Below, one piece after another: positions 5,495-14,603 of a stretch of 35,043 bases of DNA (positions are counted from its first letter, which is position 1; every line of letters starts with the position of its first letter). Below the pieces are notes generated by a model. It was not told the DNA's origin. It did no database searches and worked only from the letters and a program-made list of their open reading frames with translations. The position numbers and the translations under genes were made by a program. The stretch is from Chitinophaga pinensis (GTDB taxonomy: Bacteria > Bacteroidota > Bacteroidia > Flavobacteriales_D > Crocinitomicaceae). The stretch spans positions 1 through 35,043 of the forward strand of contig CALPWQ020000017.1 in NCBI GenBank assembly GCA_943327315.2, given 5' to 3'.

Positions 5495-8317
5495 ATGATT
5501 TCAAAATCTGTTGACAAAAAACTCTTCTTGCTCGATGCCTTTGCGTTGATCTATCGCGCATACTTTGCATTCGCAAAAAATCCCCGAATCAACTCAAAAG
5601 GTCAGAATACTTCCGCAGCATTTGGCTTTACCAATGTGCTGATTGACATCATAAAAACAGAGAAGCCAACGCACCTTGCCGTCGTTTTCGATCCACCTGG
5701 TGGTTCGGTGCACCGTATCGCAGATTTTGAAGCATATAAAGCGCATCGCGAAGAAATGCCTGAAGACATTCGCAACATGATTCAGCCGATCAAGCGCATC
5801 GTTGAAGCCTTTAACGTACCTATTTTGGAAGTCAACGGGTACGAAGCTGATGATGTAATCGGTACGATAGCAAAAATTGCAGAAACAAAAGGATATACGA
5901 CCTACATGATGACCCCTGACAAAGATTATGGTCAGTTGGTGACTGAAAAGACCTTTATTTATAAGCCCGGAAGGATGGGCAATCCACCGGAAATTCTTGG
6001 AGTGAAGGAGGTTTGTGAAAAGTTTGAGGTTGAAAACCCAATGCAGGTCATCGATATTCTTGGGTTGTGGGGAGACTCAGCCGATAACATACCCGGTATT
6101 CCTGGTATTGGTGAAAAAACTGCCAAAGCACTGATTCAAAAGTACGGTTCAATGGAATCCTTGTTGGAGAATGCACACGAATTGAAAGGCAAGCAACAAG
6201 AAAATGTCATCAACTTCGCAGATCAAGGACGCGTTTCTAAAATGTTGGCCACCATCATCACTGACCTTGAAGTAGATTTCGATGAAGATGCTTTAATCAT
6301 GTGCGATGCAGATGCTGAAAAGGTGAAGGATGTCTTTACAGACCTTGAGTTTCGAAATCTTGCACGTCGCGTAATCGGTGAAGAAATTGTTGTCACCGCT
6401 TCAGCAGCACCAACAAGCAAAAGCAAGGGCGATAGTGCACAACTTGATTTATTTGGCGTGCAAAGCATGCTTGTTGATCAAGACCCAATGCCTACCGCAG
6501 ACTATAAAACTATTGTCACCGAGAAGCCCAGTTATCATCTGATTACCTCTCCAGAAGAGCGCAAAGAACTTTTGGAAATCCTCCTTCAGCAAAAAGAGGT
6601 ATGTTTCGATACCGAAACTACTGGCCTTGATGCCTTGCACGCTGATCTGGTTGGCATGTCATTTTCCTACAAGGCGCGTGAAGGATTTTATGTCGCTGTA
6701 CCTTTAGACTTTGAGGAAGCAAAATCCATCGTTAAAGAATTTGAATCCTTCTTTCATTCAACAGCCATTGAGAAAATTGCGCACAACATCAAGTACGATT
6801 TAAAGGTACTCAACCGCTACGGGATGCACGTTACTGCACCGACTTTCGACACCATGATTGCACACTACCTCATCAATCCTGAGTCAAAACAGAACATGGA
6901 CTTCTTGGCGGAATTCTACTTGAAATATAAACCTGTTTCCATCGAAACATTGATCGGAAAAAAGGGGAAAGGCCAAGGAAACATGGGAGACTTGAAACCC
7001 GAAGAAATTTCTGATTACGCCTGCGAGGATGCCGACATTACCCTTCAATTGAAAAAAGTATTTGAGCCAGAAATTCAAAAAGAACACCTAAAGGAGTTGT
7101 TTTACAACATTGAAATGCCTCTTGTAGAGGTGTTGAAAGACATGGAGCAAGAGGGGATTGCAATTGATGTGAAAGCGCTGAACAACTATTCAGCAGATTT
7201 GGAAAAACACTTGTTCATATTGGAAAAATCAATCCGTGAAGCCGCTGGAACAGACTTCAATGTCGATTCTCCAAAGCAGCTTGGCGAAGTGCTCTTCGAT
7301 TACCTAAAGATTGACCCCAAGGCGAAGAAAACCAAAACGGGTCAATATGCAACCGCTGAAGATGTATTGGTAAAGTTGGAGAAAGCCCATCCCATCATAC
7401 CGATGATTTTGGAATACCGTCAGTTGCGCAAGTTGAAAAGCACCTATGTGGATCCATTGCCAACATTGACCGACCGGGTTGATGGGCGAATTCACACGAA
7501 CTTCATGCAGACCGTGACAGCAACAGGACGACTAAGTTCAAACAACCCAAACCTTCAGAACATTCCAATTCGCTCAGAAAAGGGGCGTGAAATTCGAAAG
7601 ACTTTTATTCCACGAGATGCGGATCATGTGCTAATTTCAGCCGATTACTCCCAAATTGAATTGCGTATTATTGCGGCCTTGAGTGGCGATGTGCAAATGA
7701 TTGAGGCCTTCAGAAATGGACACGACATCCATACGGCGACTGCTTCCAAGGTATTCAATATTCCAATGGAAGATGTTACACGTGAGCAACGAAGCGCCGC
7801 AAAAGCGGTCAACTTTGGAATCATCTACGGACAGTCGGCCTTTGGCTTGGCGCAGAGTTTAACTATTTCCAGAACAGAAGCAAAGTCAATCATTGACAGC
7901 TATTTTGAGCAGTTCGGCGCATTGAAATCCTACATGGATCGTGTGATGGTGGATGCCCGCGACGATGGGTATGTAGAAACAATCATGAAACGCAGACGCT
8001 ACCTGCCAGATATCAATTCAGCCAATGCTGTTGTTCGGGGATTTGCTGAACGAAATGCCGTCAATGCACCAATTCAAGGTTCAGCTGCCGACATCATCAA
8101 AATGGCCATGATTCGTGTGCACAATGCACTAAAAAATCACCATTTAAAGACACGCATGATTCTACAGGTTCATGATGAATTGGTGTTTGATGTGCCTTCT
8201 GATGAAGTGGAAGTGGTAAAAACATTGGTAAAGGAAAGCATGGAACATGCCGTTGAAGTCGGTGTGCCTTTGGAGGTTGAAGTTGGATGTGGTGCAAACT
8301 GGCTCGATGCCCATTAA
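5495..8317 (+). CDS. polA: DNA polymerase I with all three domains
   Basis: This 940-residue repair and Okazaki-fragment polymerase has three domains. The N-terminal 5'-3' exonuclease (about 1-290) has FLLDAFALIYRAYFAF, EADDVIG and GIPGIGEKTA. The 3'-5' proofreading domain (about 340-520) has an intact metal site in CFDTETTGLDA, followed by AHNIKYDLKVL and CEDADITLQL. The polymerase domain (about 560-940) has motif A SADYSQIELRI, motif B REQRSAAKAVNFGIIYG and motif C LQVHDELVFD. The retained DxE of the exonuclease site suggests proofreading is active, unlike in Bacillus-type enzymes. The gene starts at an ATG 31 nt after a -7 element. Its TAA overlaps the stop of the convergent helicase gene, so there is no space for a terminator between them. 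Confidence 0.97.
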   Translation: MISKSVDKKLFLLDAFALIYRAYFAFAKNPRINSKGQNTSAAFGFTNVLIDIIKTEKPTHLAVVFDPPGGSVHRIADFEAYKAHREEMPEDIRNMIQPIKRIVEAFNVPILEVNGYEADDVIGTIAKIAETKGYTTYMMTPDKDYGQLVTEKTFIYKPGRMGNPPEILGVKEVCEKFEVENPMQVIDILGLWGDSADNIPGIPGIGEKTAKALIQKYGSMESLLENAHELKGKQQENVINFADQGRVSKMLATIITDLEVDFDEDALIMCDADAEKVKDVFTDLEFRNLARRVIGEEIVVTASAAPTSKSKGDSAQLDLFGVQSMLVDQDPMPTADYKTIVTEKPSYHLITSPEERKELLEILLQQKEVCFDTETTGLDALHADLVGMSFSYKAREGFYVAVPLDFEEAKSIVKEFESFFHSTAIEKIAHNIKYDLKVLNRYGMHVTAPTFDTMIAHYLINPESKQNMDFLAEFYLKYKPVSIETLIGKKGKGQGNMGDLKPEEISDYACEDADITLQLKKVFEPEIQKEHLKELFYNIEMPLVEVLKDMEQEGIAIDVKALNNYSADLEKHLFILEKSIREAAGTDFNVDSPKQLGEVLFDYLKIDPKAKKTKTGQYATAEDVLVKLEKAHPIIPMILEYRQLRKLKSTYVDPLPTLTDRVDGRIHTNFMQTVTATGRLSSNNPNLQNIPIRSEKGREIRKTFIPRDADHVLISADYSQIELRIIAALSGDVQMIEAFRNGHDIHTATASKVFNIPMEDVTREQRSAAKAVNFGIIYGQSAFGLAQSLTISRTEAKSIIDSYFEQFGALKSYMDRVMVDARDDGYVETIMKRRRYLPDINSANAVVRGFAERNAVNAPIQGSAADIIKMAMIRVHNALKNHHLKTRMILQVHDELVFDVPSDEVEVVKTLVKESMEHAVEVGVPLEVEVGCGANWLDAH

Positions 8318-11300
8318 TCCATAAAACGGACCTTCCATCCCCTATTTTCGAGCACACGCACTAGGGTAACCAATTCCTGCGCGTCTGAAATCTGCTGATA
8401 GATTTGACTGAAAGACAATGCATTTTGTTTTACTTCGGGCCTCAAATTCAGAGGGAATTCCAAAGAAGACTCTGGAAGAAATTCCATTTCGATATGGGCT
8501 AAAAATCGGCGCAATAAATCTACTGCTTCGTTGTCCGATATTTTAAAATCCGAGGACTTCACAGAAGAAAAGAAGTCGATCCGTCTTTTCGCACGTGTGA
8601 GCAAAACATTTAAACGCTTTGATCCATTTTTCGTGTTTAGCGGACCAAAGCGCATGTGAAATTCACCATCCGAGTTTCGCCCGTAGCCTAGACTAATAAT
8701 CAAACGATCACATTCCTCCCCTTGAACATTTTCCAAAGCTTTGAAGAAGGCTGTGCCCTCCATGATGCGTTGTTCCAAAGCCGCCACACATTGGATAGAT
8801 AAAGACGTAAAAATAGCAGACACTTGTGTTTCCGAAAATGCAACTACCCCAAGGTGATCTTCTTCAAAAACCGCTACCTCCACTAGCTTAGCGACTTCTT
8901 GAGCCTCAACATGATTTTGACGCTCATCAAAAATACCTTCTGAACAATAATGCAAACGAGTTGGTGACTGCGATGCCTGAGCTGAAGGAAAAGCGATTAA
9001 CTCATTTTTGTAGAAATTTCGATTCGAAAAACGAATCAACTCTGGATGCTCACTGCGGTAGTGGTGACGCAAAAGCACATTTTTCCAATGAAAAGAGGCC
9101 TGATGCAAAAGATCGATGGTCTCTTCAGATTGGGATTTAAAATAAGTCGAAGGTCCCATTTGTTGGTCGTCACCTGCAACGAGAATTCTACCCGAACGTT
9201 GGATTGTTCCTACGGCATTCTGCAATGGAATCTGACTGGCTTCATCGAAAATCGCGACATCAAATAAGCCTTGTTGCAGAGGAAAACACTTCGCAACTTG
9301 AGCAGGATTACTCAACCATAAGGGTTTGATCAACTGAATCCAAATGCGTGCTTCAGATGCAAACAACTCCCGCATTGATGGATAGTTTCTTGACTTCCCA
9401 AACTCCTTCACCAAGATGGCCTTCCCTTTTTTCAATTGGGTTTTCAAGGCCTTTTCTTCCGCGCATAATTTAGAAGAAGAGGTTTGAAGGATGCGTTGGT
9501 AATGCAGAAACATCTCGAACTGTTTTCGTTCAATTAATTGCGCAAACTGAACAGCTTCTGTGTCTTGTTCAGCGATAATTGTTGCACATTTCTGAAGCAT
9601 TCTATCCTGAGAAAAATTCGCAAATTGTGGAAACTGAGTTACCAACCGTGTATAATTGCTTTTGCACATGGCCGCTTCGTAGGCATCAAAAGTGGGGTAA
9701 CTTTTCAGGTTTCTCAACAAGGCTTCAGAGATGTTTTTTAGGACATTTTGCTGGGCAAGGATTCCTGAAAGTTGTCCGGAAATATCGGACAATACCGTAG
9801 CAATCTGTGAACTATCCGTCCAACGAATGTGGGTGCGCAAATCACTGAATAATGCATGAAGTGCAGAATTTTCTTGCGCGAATACGTGACGTTCCTCTGC
9901 CGGTATTTTCATCCATTCCGACAACGATGCTTCCGTAAATTGTTGGATTTGTAGGTGAATTAACTCCAACTCATTGTCCACATCAAACACTCCTATTTCG
10001 CAGAATTCAAATTTTATCTGCGCTATAGATGCCTCATGATGCAAAAATTGGCGCCATTTGTTCAATGCGTCAACAGCTCCTTCAACAGGAATTGTTGCTA
10101 CTTTTTTCCATTGTGAACGGAAGCGATTTCGTGCAAAAAAAGAACGTTCCTTTGCCATCTCAAGTAAGCGCTCCGTTTCTGTCAGCGTAGGCAGTACCAT
10201 CCAATTCACCTTCTCACTAGCCATCGACGCATGGGTAATTTTCAGTTGCAAATAGTTCTTCCGCAACTTTAAAAAACGCTTTTGTTCTTTCGATCCTGCA
10301 CTCAAAAGAGGTGCATGTTTTCGGAACGATTCACTTTCGAAGTGTTGACACAGTGCTGCCTTTTTCATGGCATTATGCAAATCGGTCCACTGAACAATCG
10401 AAAAGATTTTATTGAGCCGTGTCAATTCCTTAAACCACTTTTCAATGTGTTGATCCAAGGAGTGCAACACAGAACCATTTAACACAATGCGCTGAAGTAA
10501 AGCCACTGAGTTGGTCAAATCGTGGAGATACAAATCTTCAATCGTTTGCTTGTGCTCTATCCACTCATCCATTGTTGGCAAATCGCTCACATAGGGCAAA
10601 TGTTCAAACTCGTGCTTAGATGCTATCGCTTGAAAAGTGGCATAATTTACACCGCCAACCAATGTTTCTGAATTCAACAAATCCAGTTGCATCTGCAGTT
10701 GATGCAGGTATTGTTCAGAAAGGAAAAGCGGATTTTCGGTATTAGGCGTAAACGATTCTAATCGAAGCCAAGCCGCTTTCAATTCAGCGAGTACATCTTT
10801 CGAAATGGTTTCGGAGGTGGAGATAAAACAGAGGTGTCCAAGTCCAAAGGCATTCAATTTTCGTTGAATTACTTCGAGCGCAACCCGTTTTTCTGATACC
10901 ACAAGCACGGAATATTTATCCAAGAGAAGCTTCGCTACCAGATTTGACAAGACCTGTGATTTTCCCGTTCCTGGCGGACCTTGAACTACAACATGGTCCG
11001 TCTCAATGGCTGTTAGCACCTTCAACTGATCTGGGTCTGCAGGGAAAAGAAGTGCTTTATTCAACTCAAAGGATGAGAGTGAATCTTGGGCCGAATCCCC
11101 CAATAAATGTTTCAAGGCATCATGCAATGGCAATGAAGCTAGTTCCTCCAATTCACGAATGATATCGAAGCGGTGGTGGTGAAAATTTCCTAGGAATAGT
11201 GGGGCAGTATGCACCTCATCGAAGCCAGCAGTGCGCAGCAGTTCAGCCAAGGACGCCAAAGTAGAGCAAACATCTGCATCCAACTGAAAAACATTAGTCA

Positions 11301-11673
11301 AGCGAATTTTCACAAATGGATTGACAAAGCCATTTTCAACATCCATTTGAAGACGAACAGATTCATTGACTTTGTTGATTGTAACACCAACAGGCACAAT
11401 CCACAACGGTGAATTCACCACGGTTTCATTGACCTTCCAAGAAATATGACCTTGCGCAATGCTTAGCGGAAAAATCCCTTGTTCACGCTGTGTTTTCGTT
11501 GCCTGTTGCACAAGCGACTTAAGGGTTCCAGTGAAAGAGAAATCTTGTGAAAGTACAGATTCATCCAATTCTAGTGCTACACCCCGCTCAAGGTTCACCA
11601 ACAAATCAGACGCATTGAATTGACTCGCATCCGCGAGTAGTTGAAGAATTCGTTCGTTGCTGATTTGCGTCAC
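8314..11673 (-). CDS. Large SF1 helicase (UPF1-like/DUF4011-type AAA helicase), orphan
   Basis: This is a protein of about 1119 residues with two RecA-like lobes split by a long helical insertion. Walker A is GPPGTGKS (about 232-239), directly followed by SVLVVSEKRVALEVIQ. The Walker B region is IFDEASQIPLQNA (about 805), then GDDQQMGPS, and LLRHHYRSEHPELI is motif IV-like. The last motifs are VQGEECDRLIISLGYG and NVLLTRAKRRIDFF (about 1024). This is the SF1B layout seen in UPF1-like and DUF4011 helicases. The open frame reaches a TTG at 11724, but that stretch is intergenic repeat. The GTG at 11673 is the first plausible start, and no ATG occurs near the N-terminus. The substrate (DNA or RNA) and role are unknown, and no nuclease or defence partner lies nearby. 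Confidence 0.8.
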   Translation of the reverse strand: MTQISNERILQLLADASQFNASDLLVNLERGVALELDESVLSQDFSFTGTLKSLVQQATKTQREQGIFPLSIAQGHISWKVNETVVNSPLWIVPVGVTINKVNESVRLQMDVENGFVNPFVKIRLTNVFQLDADVCSTLASLAELLRTAGFDEVHTAPLFLGNFHHHRFDIIRELEELASLPLHDALKHLLGDSAQDSLSSFELNKALLFPADPDQLKVLTAIETDHVVVQGPPGTGKSQVLSNLVAKLLLDKYSVLVVSEKRVALEVIQRKLNAFGLGHLCFISTSETISKDVLAELKAAWLRLESFTPNTENPLFLSEQYLHQLQMQLDLLNSETLVGGVNYATFQAIASKHEFEHLPYVSDLPTMDEWIEHKQTIEDLYLHDLTNSVALLQRIVLNGSVLHSLDQHIEKWFKELTRLNKIFSIVQWTDLHNAMKKAALCQHFESESFRKHAPLLSAGSKEQKRFLKLRKNYLQLKITHASMASEKVNWMVLPTLTETERLLEMAKERSFFARNRFRSQWKKVATIPVEGAVDALNKWRQFLHHEASIAQIKFEFCEIGVFDVDNELELIHLQIQQFTEASLSEWMKIPAEERHVFAQENSALHALFSDLRTHIRWTDSSQIATVLSDISGQLSGILAQQNVLKNISEALLRNLKSYPTFDAYEAAMCKSNYTRLVTQFPQFANFSQDRMLQKCATIIAEQDTEAVQFAQLIERKQFEMFLHYQRILQTSSSKLCAEEKALKTQLKKGKAILVKEFGKSRNYPSMRELFASEARIWIQLIKPLWLSNPAQVAKCFPLQQGLFDVAIFDEASQIPLQNAVGTIQRSGRILVAGDDQQMGPSTYFKSQSEETIDLLHQASFHWKNVLLRHHYRSEHPELIRFSNRNFYKNELIAFPSAQASQSPTRLHYCSEGIFDERQNHVEAQEVAKLVEVAVFEEDHLGVVAFSETQVSAIFTSLSIQCVAALEQRIMEGTAFFKALENVQGEECDRLIISLGYGRNSDGEFHMRFGPLNTKNGSKRLNVLLTRAKRRIDFFSSVKSSDFKISDNEAVDLLRRFLAHIEMEFLPESSLEFPLNLRPEVKQNALSFSQIYQQISDAQELVTLVRVLENRGWKVRFMD

Positions 11674-11677
11674 TCTG

Positions 11678-11685
11678 CGAATGTA
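11678..11685 (-). promoter_or_regulatory. Weak -7 candidate for the SF1 helicase
   Basis: On the minus strand TACATTCG has one mismatch to TAnnTTTG and ends 4 nt before the proposed GTG start. It is weak alone. Its spacing resembles that seen before gatC and the serine hydrolase gene. Confidence 0.25.
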
Positions 11686-11706
11686 CGATGAGAATTTAAG
11701 AATTAA

Positions 11707-11879
11707 GAATTTGTTGCTTCGCAAATGAAAATTTGATCCCTTCGGGAATTTGACGCCATAGGCGATTCAGAATTTGTTGCTTCGCAAATGAAAATTTGAT
11801 CCCTTCGGGAATTTAACACCATAAGCGATTCAGAATTTGTTGCTGCGCAATTGAAAATTTGATCCCTTCGGGAATTTCA
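11707..11879 (+). repeat. 63-bp tandem repeat, about 2.7 copies
   Basis: Units start at 11707, 11770 and 11833, so the period is exactly 63 bp, with few substitutions. Each unit carries up to three tiny palindromes: TTGCTTCGCAA, TCCCTTCGGGA and GCCATAGGC. The units contain in-frame stops and are not coding. Related sequence occurs at about 3320-3415. The repeat occupies most of the gap of about 380 bp between the divergent helicase and serine hydrolase genes. Confidence 0.85.
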
Positions 11880-11902
11880 GAGCATCGAAGCTAAAATCCA
11901 AC

Positions 11903-11997
11903 AACTCGTAACTCGTAACTCGTAACTTTAAAAAGTCTTTCAGCGAAGCGGTCCAATGACCTTTGTGGCTTCGAGACTGCTGGCGCACCTCAGCCAC
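11903..11997 (+). repeat. Heptamer array plus REP-like hairpin, copy 2
   Basis: Three perfect AACTCGT units (11903-11923) are followed about 40 nt later by the conserved hairpin (11965-11997). The stem GTGGCT..GAG / CTC..AGCCAC is identical to the copies at 3272 and 23147. No coding potential is seen. Confidence 0.7.
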
Positions 11998-12045
11998 CGA
12001 AGAATACTCTAGTCTAGAGTCCTTGCGTCCTTTGTCCTAATATCC

Positions 12046-12053
12046 TACCTTTG
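12046..12053 (+). promoter_or_regulatory. -7 element very close to the serine hydrolase start
   Basis: TACCTTTG is a perfect TAnnTTTG match ending only 4 nt before the ATG at 12058. A weak -33-like CTTG lies at 12022-12025 (spacer 20). The usual distance to the transcription start would put +1 at or next to the start codon, so the mRNA may be leaderless. Confidence 0.45.
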
Positions 12054-12057
12054 TTCC

Positions 12058-13350
12058 ATGATTAAACGAGGTATCCTTTCTTTTTTGATCTTGTTGACAT
12101 TCCAAGTCAAGGCTCAAGGATTGTATTTTCCGCCAACTACTGGAGATCAATGGGATACGATTCATCCGCTATCATTGGGATGGTGTCAGCCGCAAATTGA
12201 TAGTCTTTACGCTTTTTTGGACACGAACAACGCCAAGGCTTTTATCCTGTTGAAGGATGGAAAAATTGTCCTGGAAAAATACTTTGGAACACACACAGCC
12301 TCAACACCATGGTATTGGGCATCCGCGGGAAAAACAATCACGTCCTTTATGGTAGGAATGGCACAGCAAGATGGGTACTTGTCCATCGATGATACCACCT
12401 CAAACATTCTTGGTCCAGGCTGGACAAACTGCAGTCCTGCACAGGAGGAAAAAATCACCATTCGCAATCAATTGACGATGACGAGTGGACTTGACGATGC
12501 TGGTATCGATCCCTATTGCACTTTGAATACGTGTTTGGATTACATGGCTGATGCTGGAGACCGCTGGGCATACCACAATGGCCCTTATACCCTACTCGAT
12601 AGCGTTATTCAGATCTCTACCGGTCAAACGCTAAATGCTTATACCACTCAAGGTCTAAAAATTCCAACCGGGATGACAGGCTCTTTTTACACAGTCGATT
12701 ACAACCATGTATTTTTCAGTACAGCCCGCAGCATGGCGCGTTTTGGCTTGCTCATTCAGAACCAAGGAAACTGGAATGGGAATCAAATCATGTCGGACCA
12801 AACGTACTTCAATGACATGGTGAATACATCGCAGAGTTTGAATGAATCGTATGGTTATCTCTGGTGGCTCAATGGAAAACAAAGCTTTATGGTGCCGCAA
12901 TCTCAATTGGTTTTTCCGGGTAGCTGGAGTCCAAACGCGCCAAGTGATATGTATGCCGCCCTTGGGAAAAATGGTCAATTCATCAATGTAGTGCCCTCGC
13001 AAGGTATGACATGGATTCGTATGGGTGACGCGCCTGATAGTTCTTTTGTTCCATTCCTGCTCAACGACGGTATCTGGCAATACATCAATGACTTGTCCTG
13101 TTCAAGCGAGACCATTGAGTTAAAAGAAACTAAGCTCAACATACACCCCAATCCCTCAAATGGAAGTTTTTCAATTTCCTGTTTTGAGCCTTTGCGTATT
13201 TTCATAACAAATGCGTTTGGACAAGAAGTGATGCATGCACATATTTCTGCTGGAGAATCGAATTTCGAATTAAAGGAATCAGGTATTTATTTCCTTCAAT
13301 CAACAGATAGCAATGGGCAACGATTCATCCAACGCTTCATCATTCAATGA
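12058..13350 (+). CDS. T9SS-secreted serine hydrolase (beta-lactamase/class C family)
   Basis: This 430-residue protein has a Sec signal peptide (MIKRG..FQVKAQ, cleavage near residue 20). A serine hydrolase domain of the penicillin-binding-protein/AmpC type follows. The catalytic SxxK is Ser89-Ala-Gly-Lys92 (ASAGKTITSF), TSGLDD matches the family segment after it, and the second-motif Tyr-x-Asn is Tyr172-His-Asn174. The third motif may be in GKNGQFINVVP. About residues 355-430 form a type IX sorting domain (LNIHPNPSNGSFSIS ... GIYFLQ), so the protein is probably carried across the outer membrane and anchored or released. The substrate is unknown; esterase or D-amino-acid amidase activity is as likely as beta-lactamase. 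It overlaps the next gene by 4 bases. Confidence 0.88.
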   Translation: MIKRGILSFLILLTFQVKAQGLYFPPTTGDQWDTIHPLSLGWCQPQIDSLYAFLDTNNAKAFILLKDGKIVLEKYFGTHTASTPWYWASAGKTITSFMVGMAQQDGYLSIDDTTSNILGPGWTNCSPAQEEKITIRNQLTMTSGLDDAGIDPYCTLNTCLDYMADAGDRWAYHNGPYTLLDSVIQISTGQTLNAYTTQGLKIPTGMTGSFYTVDYNHVFFSTARSMARFGLLIQNQGNWNGNQIMSDQTYFNDMVNTSQSLNESYGYLWWLNGKQSFMVPQSQLVFPGSWSPNAPSDMYAALGKNGQFINVVPSQGMTWIRMGDAPDSSFVPFLLNDGIWQYINDLSCSSETIELKETKLNIHPNPSNGSFSISCFEPLRIFITNAFGQEVMHAHISAGESNFELKESGIYFLQSTDSNGQRFIQRFIIQ

Positions 13351-14603
13351 TGACCTCAGTTTTTCACCATCGCTTTATCCTCATAGGAATTTGTGTCCTA
13401 TTGAGCACCTATGCCCAACAAAGCTTAGCGCAGATTCTCGGTTGCACAGATCCTGTAGCGAACAATTTTTCAGCCACGGCCACACAAAATGACGGGAGTT
13501 GTACCTATGCAAATGCGACGATTTCACCACTTACAAGCGTTTTGTTGGGCAGCGCATTGGTGGAAACATCTGGGTTGATCTTCTGGAATTCAAGTTTATG
13601 GACGCACAATGACAACAGCGATTTGAATGTCTACAGCATCGATACACTTACAGGCGCCATTCTTCAAACCACATCAATAACAGGCACGCTCAACACCGAT
13701 TGGGAAGAAATTTCGCAAGATGCAAACTATGTTTATCTCGGTGATTTTGGAAATAACGGAAATGGCAATCGAACAGATTTACATATTTTGCGCATCGAGA
13801 AATCATCGTTAATCTCAGGTGCACTTCTGATCGATACCATCTATTTTTCCTATTCCAACCAAATAGACTTTACAGGAACAGGTGCCAACAGCACCGATTT
13901 TGATTGCGAGGCCTTCATTGTTTCGCAAGACAGCATCTTTCTATTTACCAAGCAATGGGTAAGCACGAAAACCAGCATCTACTCCTTGCCTAAAATTCCT
14001 GGAAGCTATTCGGCTACCCTTCGCGGAACCCTGGATGTTCAAGGATTAATCACTGGAGCGACGTACTTGGAAGACAAAGGTCTAATTACCTTGTGTGGAT
14101 ACACTGCTGTTTTACAACCCTTTTTATTTCTTCTTTACGATTTCACGGGAACGGAATTTACATCAGGAAATAAACGCCGAATGGGATTGAATCTTTCCTT
14201 TCATCAAGTAGAAGGCATCGCGACAAACAACGGCTTAAAGTACTATGTATCAAATGAACATTTTTCCCAATCGATCATTGATATTCCTCAAAAACTCCAC
14301 ACCATTGATTTAAGTGCGCAGTTGGGAAACTATCTTCTTGATCCACAAAATGCCATAGAAGTCATTGCGGGTGAACCCTGCATCATTTATCCCAATCCAA
14401 CGCAAGGCGAAGTCTATTTTATTTCGTCTACTCCACCTCGTCGCTATCAATGGATCAATGCACAGGGAAAAATTGTTGATCAAGGGAACATTATGCCTCA
14501 AGAAACAGCCATTGGAACCGAGAAACTGCAGCCAGGAACTTACTTGTTAAAACTGCAGAATGTGAATGGGCAATTTCAAACCTTTCAGGTCATTGTGCGT
14601 TGA
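13347..14603 (+). CDS. T9SS-secreted propeller-like protein with a GCTDP motif
   Basis: This 418-residue exported protein of unknown function has a signal peptide that probably ends around AQQSLAQ. The mature part opens with one copy of the Cys-containing motif GCTDPVANNFSATATQNDG, which is common in extracellular Bacteroidota proteins. A beta-rich middle follows with repeated strand-turn units such as TDWEEISQDANYVYLGDFG, suggesting a beta-propeller. The C-terminal 75 residues are a type IX sorting domain (IIYPNPTQGEVYF ... LQPGTYLLKL). The start overlaps the stop of the serine hydrolase gene (ATGA), so the two are translated as a pair and may act on the same extracellular material. A second Met follows directly and is an equally good start. 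Confidence 0.8.
   Translation: MMTSVFHHRFILIGICVLLSTYAQQSLAQILGCTDPVANNFSATATQNDGSCTYANATISPLTSVLLGSALVETSGLIFWNSSLWTHNDNSDLNVYSIDTLTGAILQTTSITGTLNTDWEEISQDANYVYLGDFGNNGNGNRTDLHILRIEKSSLISGALLIDTIYFSYSNQIDFTGTGANSTDFDCEAFIVSQDSIFLFTKQWVSTKTSIYSLPKIPGSYSATLRGTLDVQGLITGATYLEDKGLITLCGYTAVLQPFLFLLYDFTGTEFTSGNKRRMGLNLSFHQVEGIATNNGLKYYVSNEHFSQSIIDIPQKLHTIDLSAQLGNYLLDPQNAIEVIAGEPCIIYPNPTQGEVYFISSTPPRRYQWINAQGKIVDQGNIMPQETAIGTEKLQPGTYLLKLQNVNGQFQTFQVIVR

Noticed and set aside
11674-11724. N-terminal extension of the SF1 helicase from a TTG codon
   Set aside because: The TTG and following codons fall in the first unit of the 63-bp tandem repeat and adjoining AATTCTTAA-like sequence; the GTG at 11673 is more credible.
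11707-11879. Possible CRISPR array
   Set aside because: Units are directly tandem with a 63-bp period and no unique spacers between repeats, and no cas genes are near.
12655-13080. 141-codon open frame on the minus strand
   Set aside because: It lies fully inside the serine hydrolase gene, antisense to well-conserved sequence, with no domain features.
12058-13350. True antibiotic-resistance beta-lactamase
   Set aside because: The SxxK and Tyr-x-Asn motifs fit the broad class C/penicillin-binding family, but the KTG box is not clear and the type IX sorting domain points to a surface hydrolase; resistance cannot be claimed.
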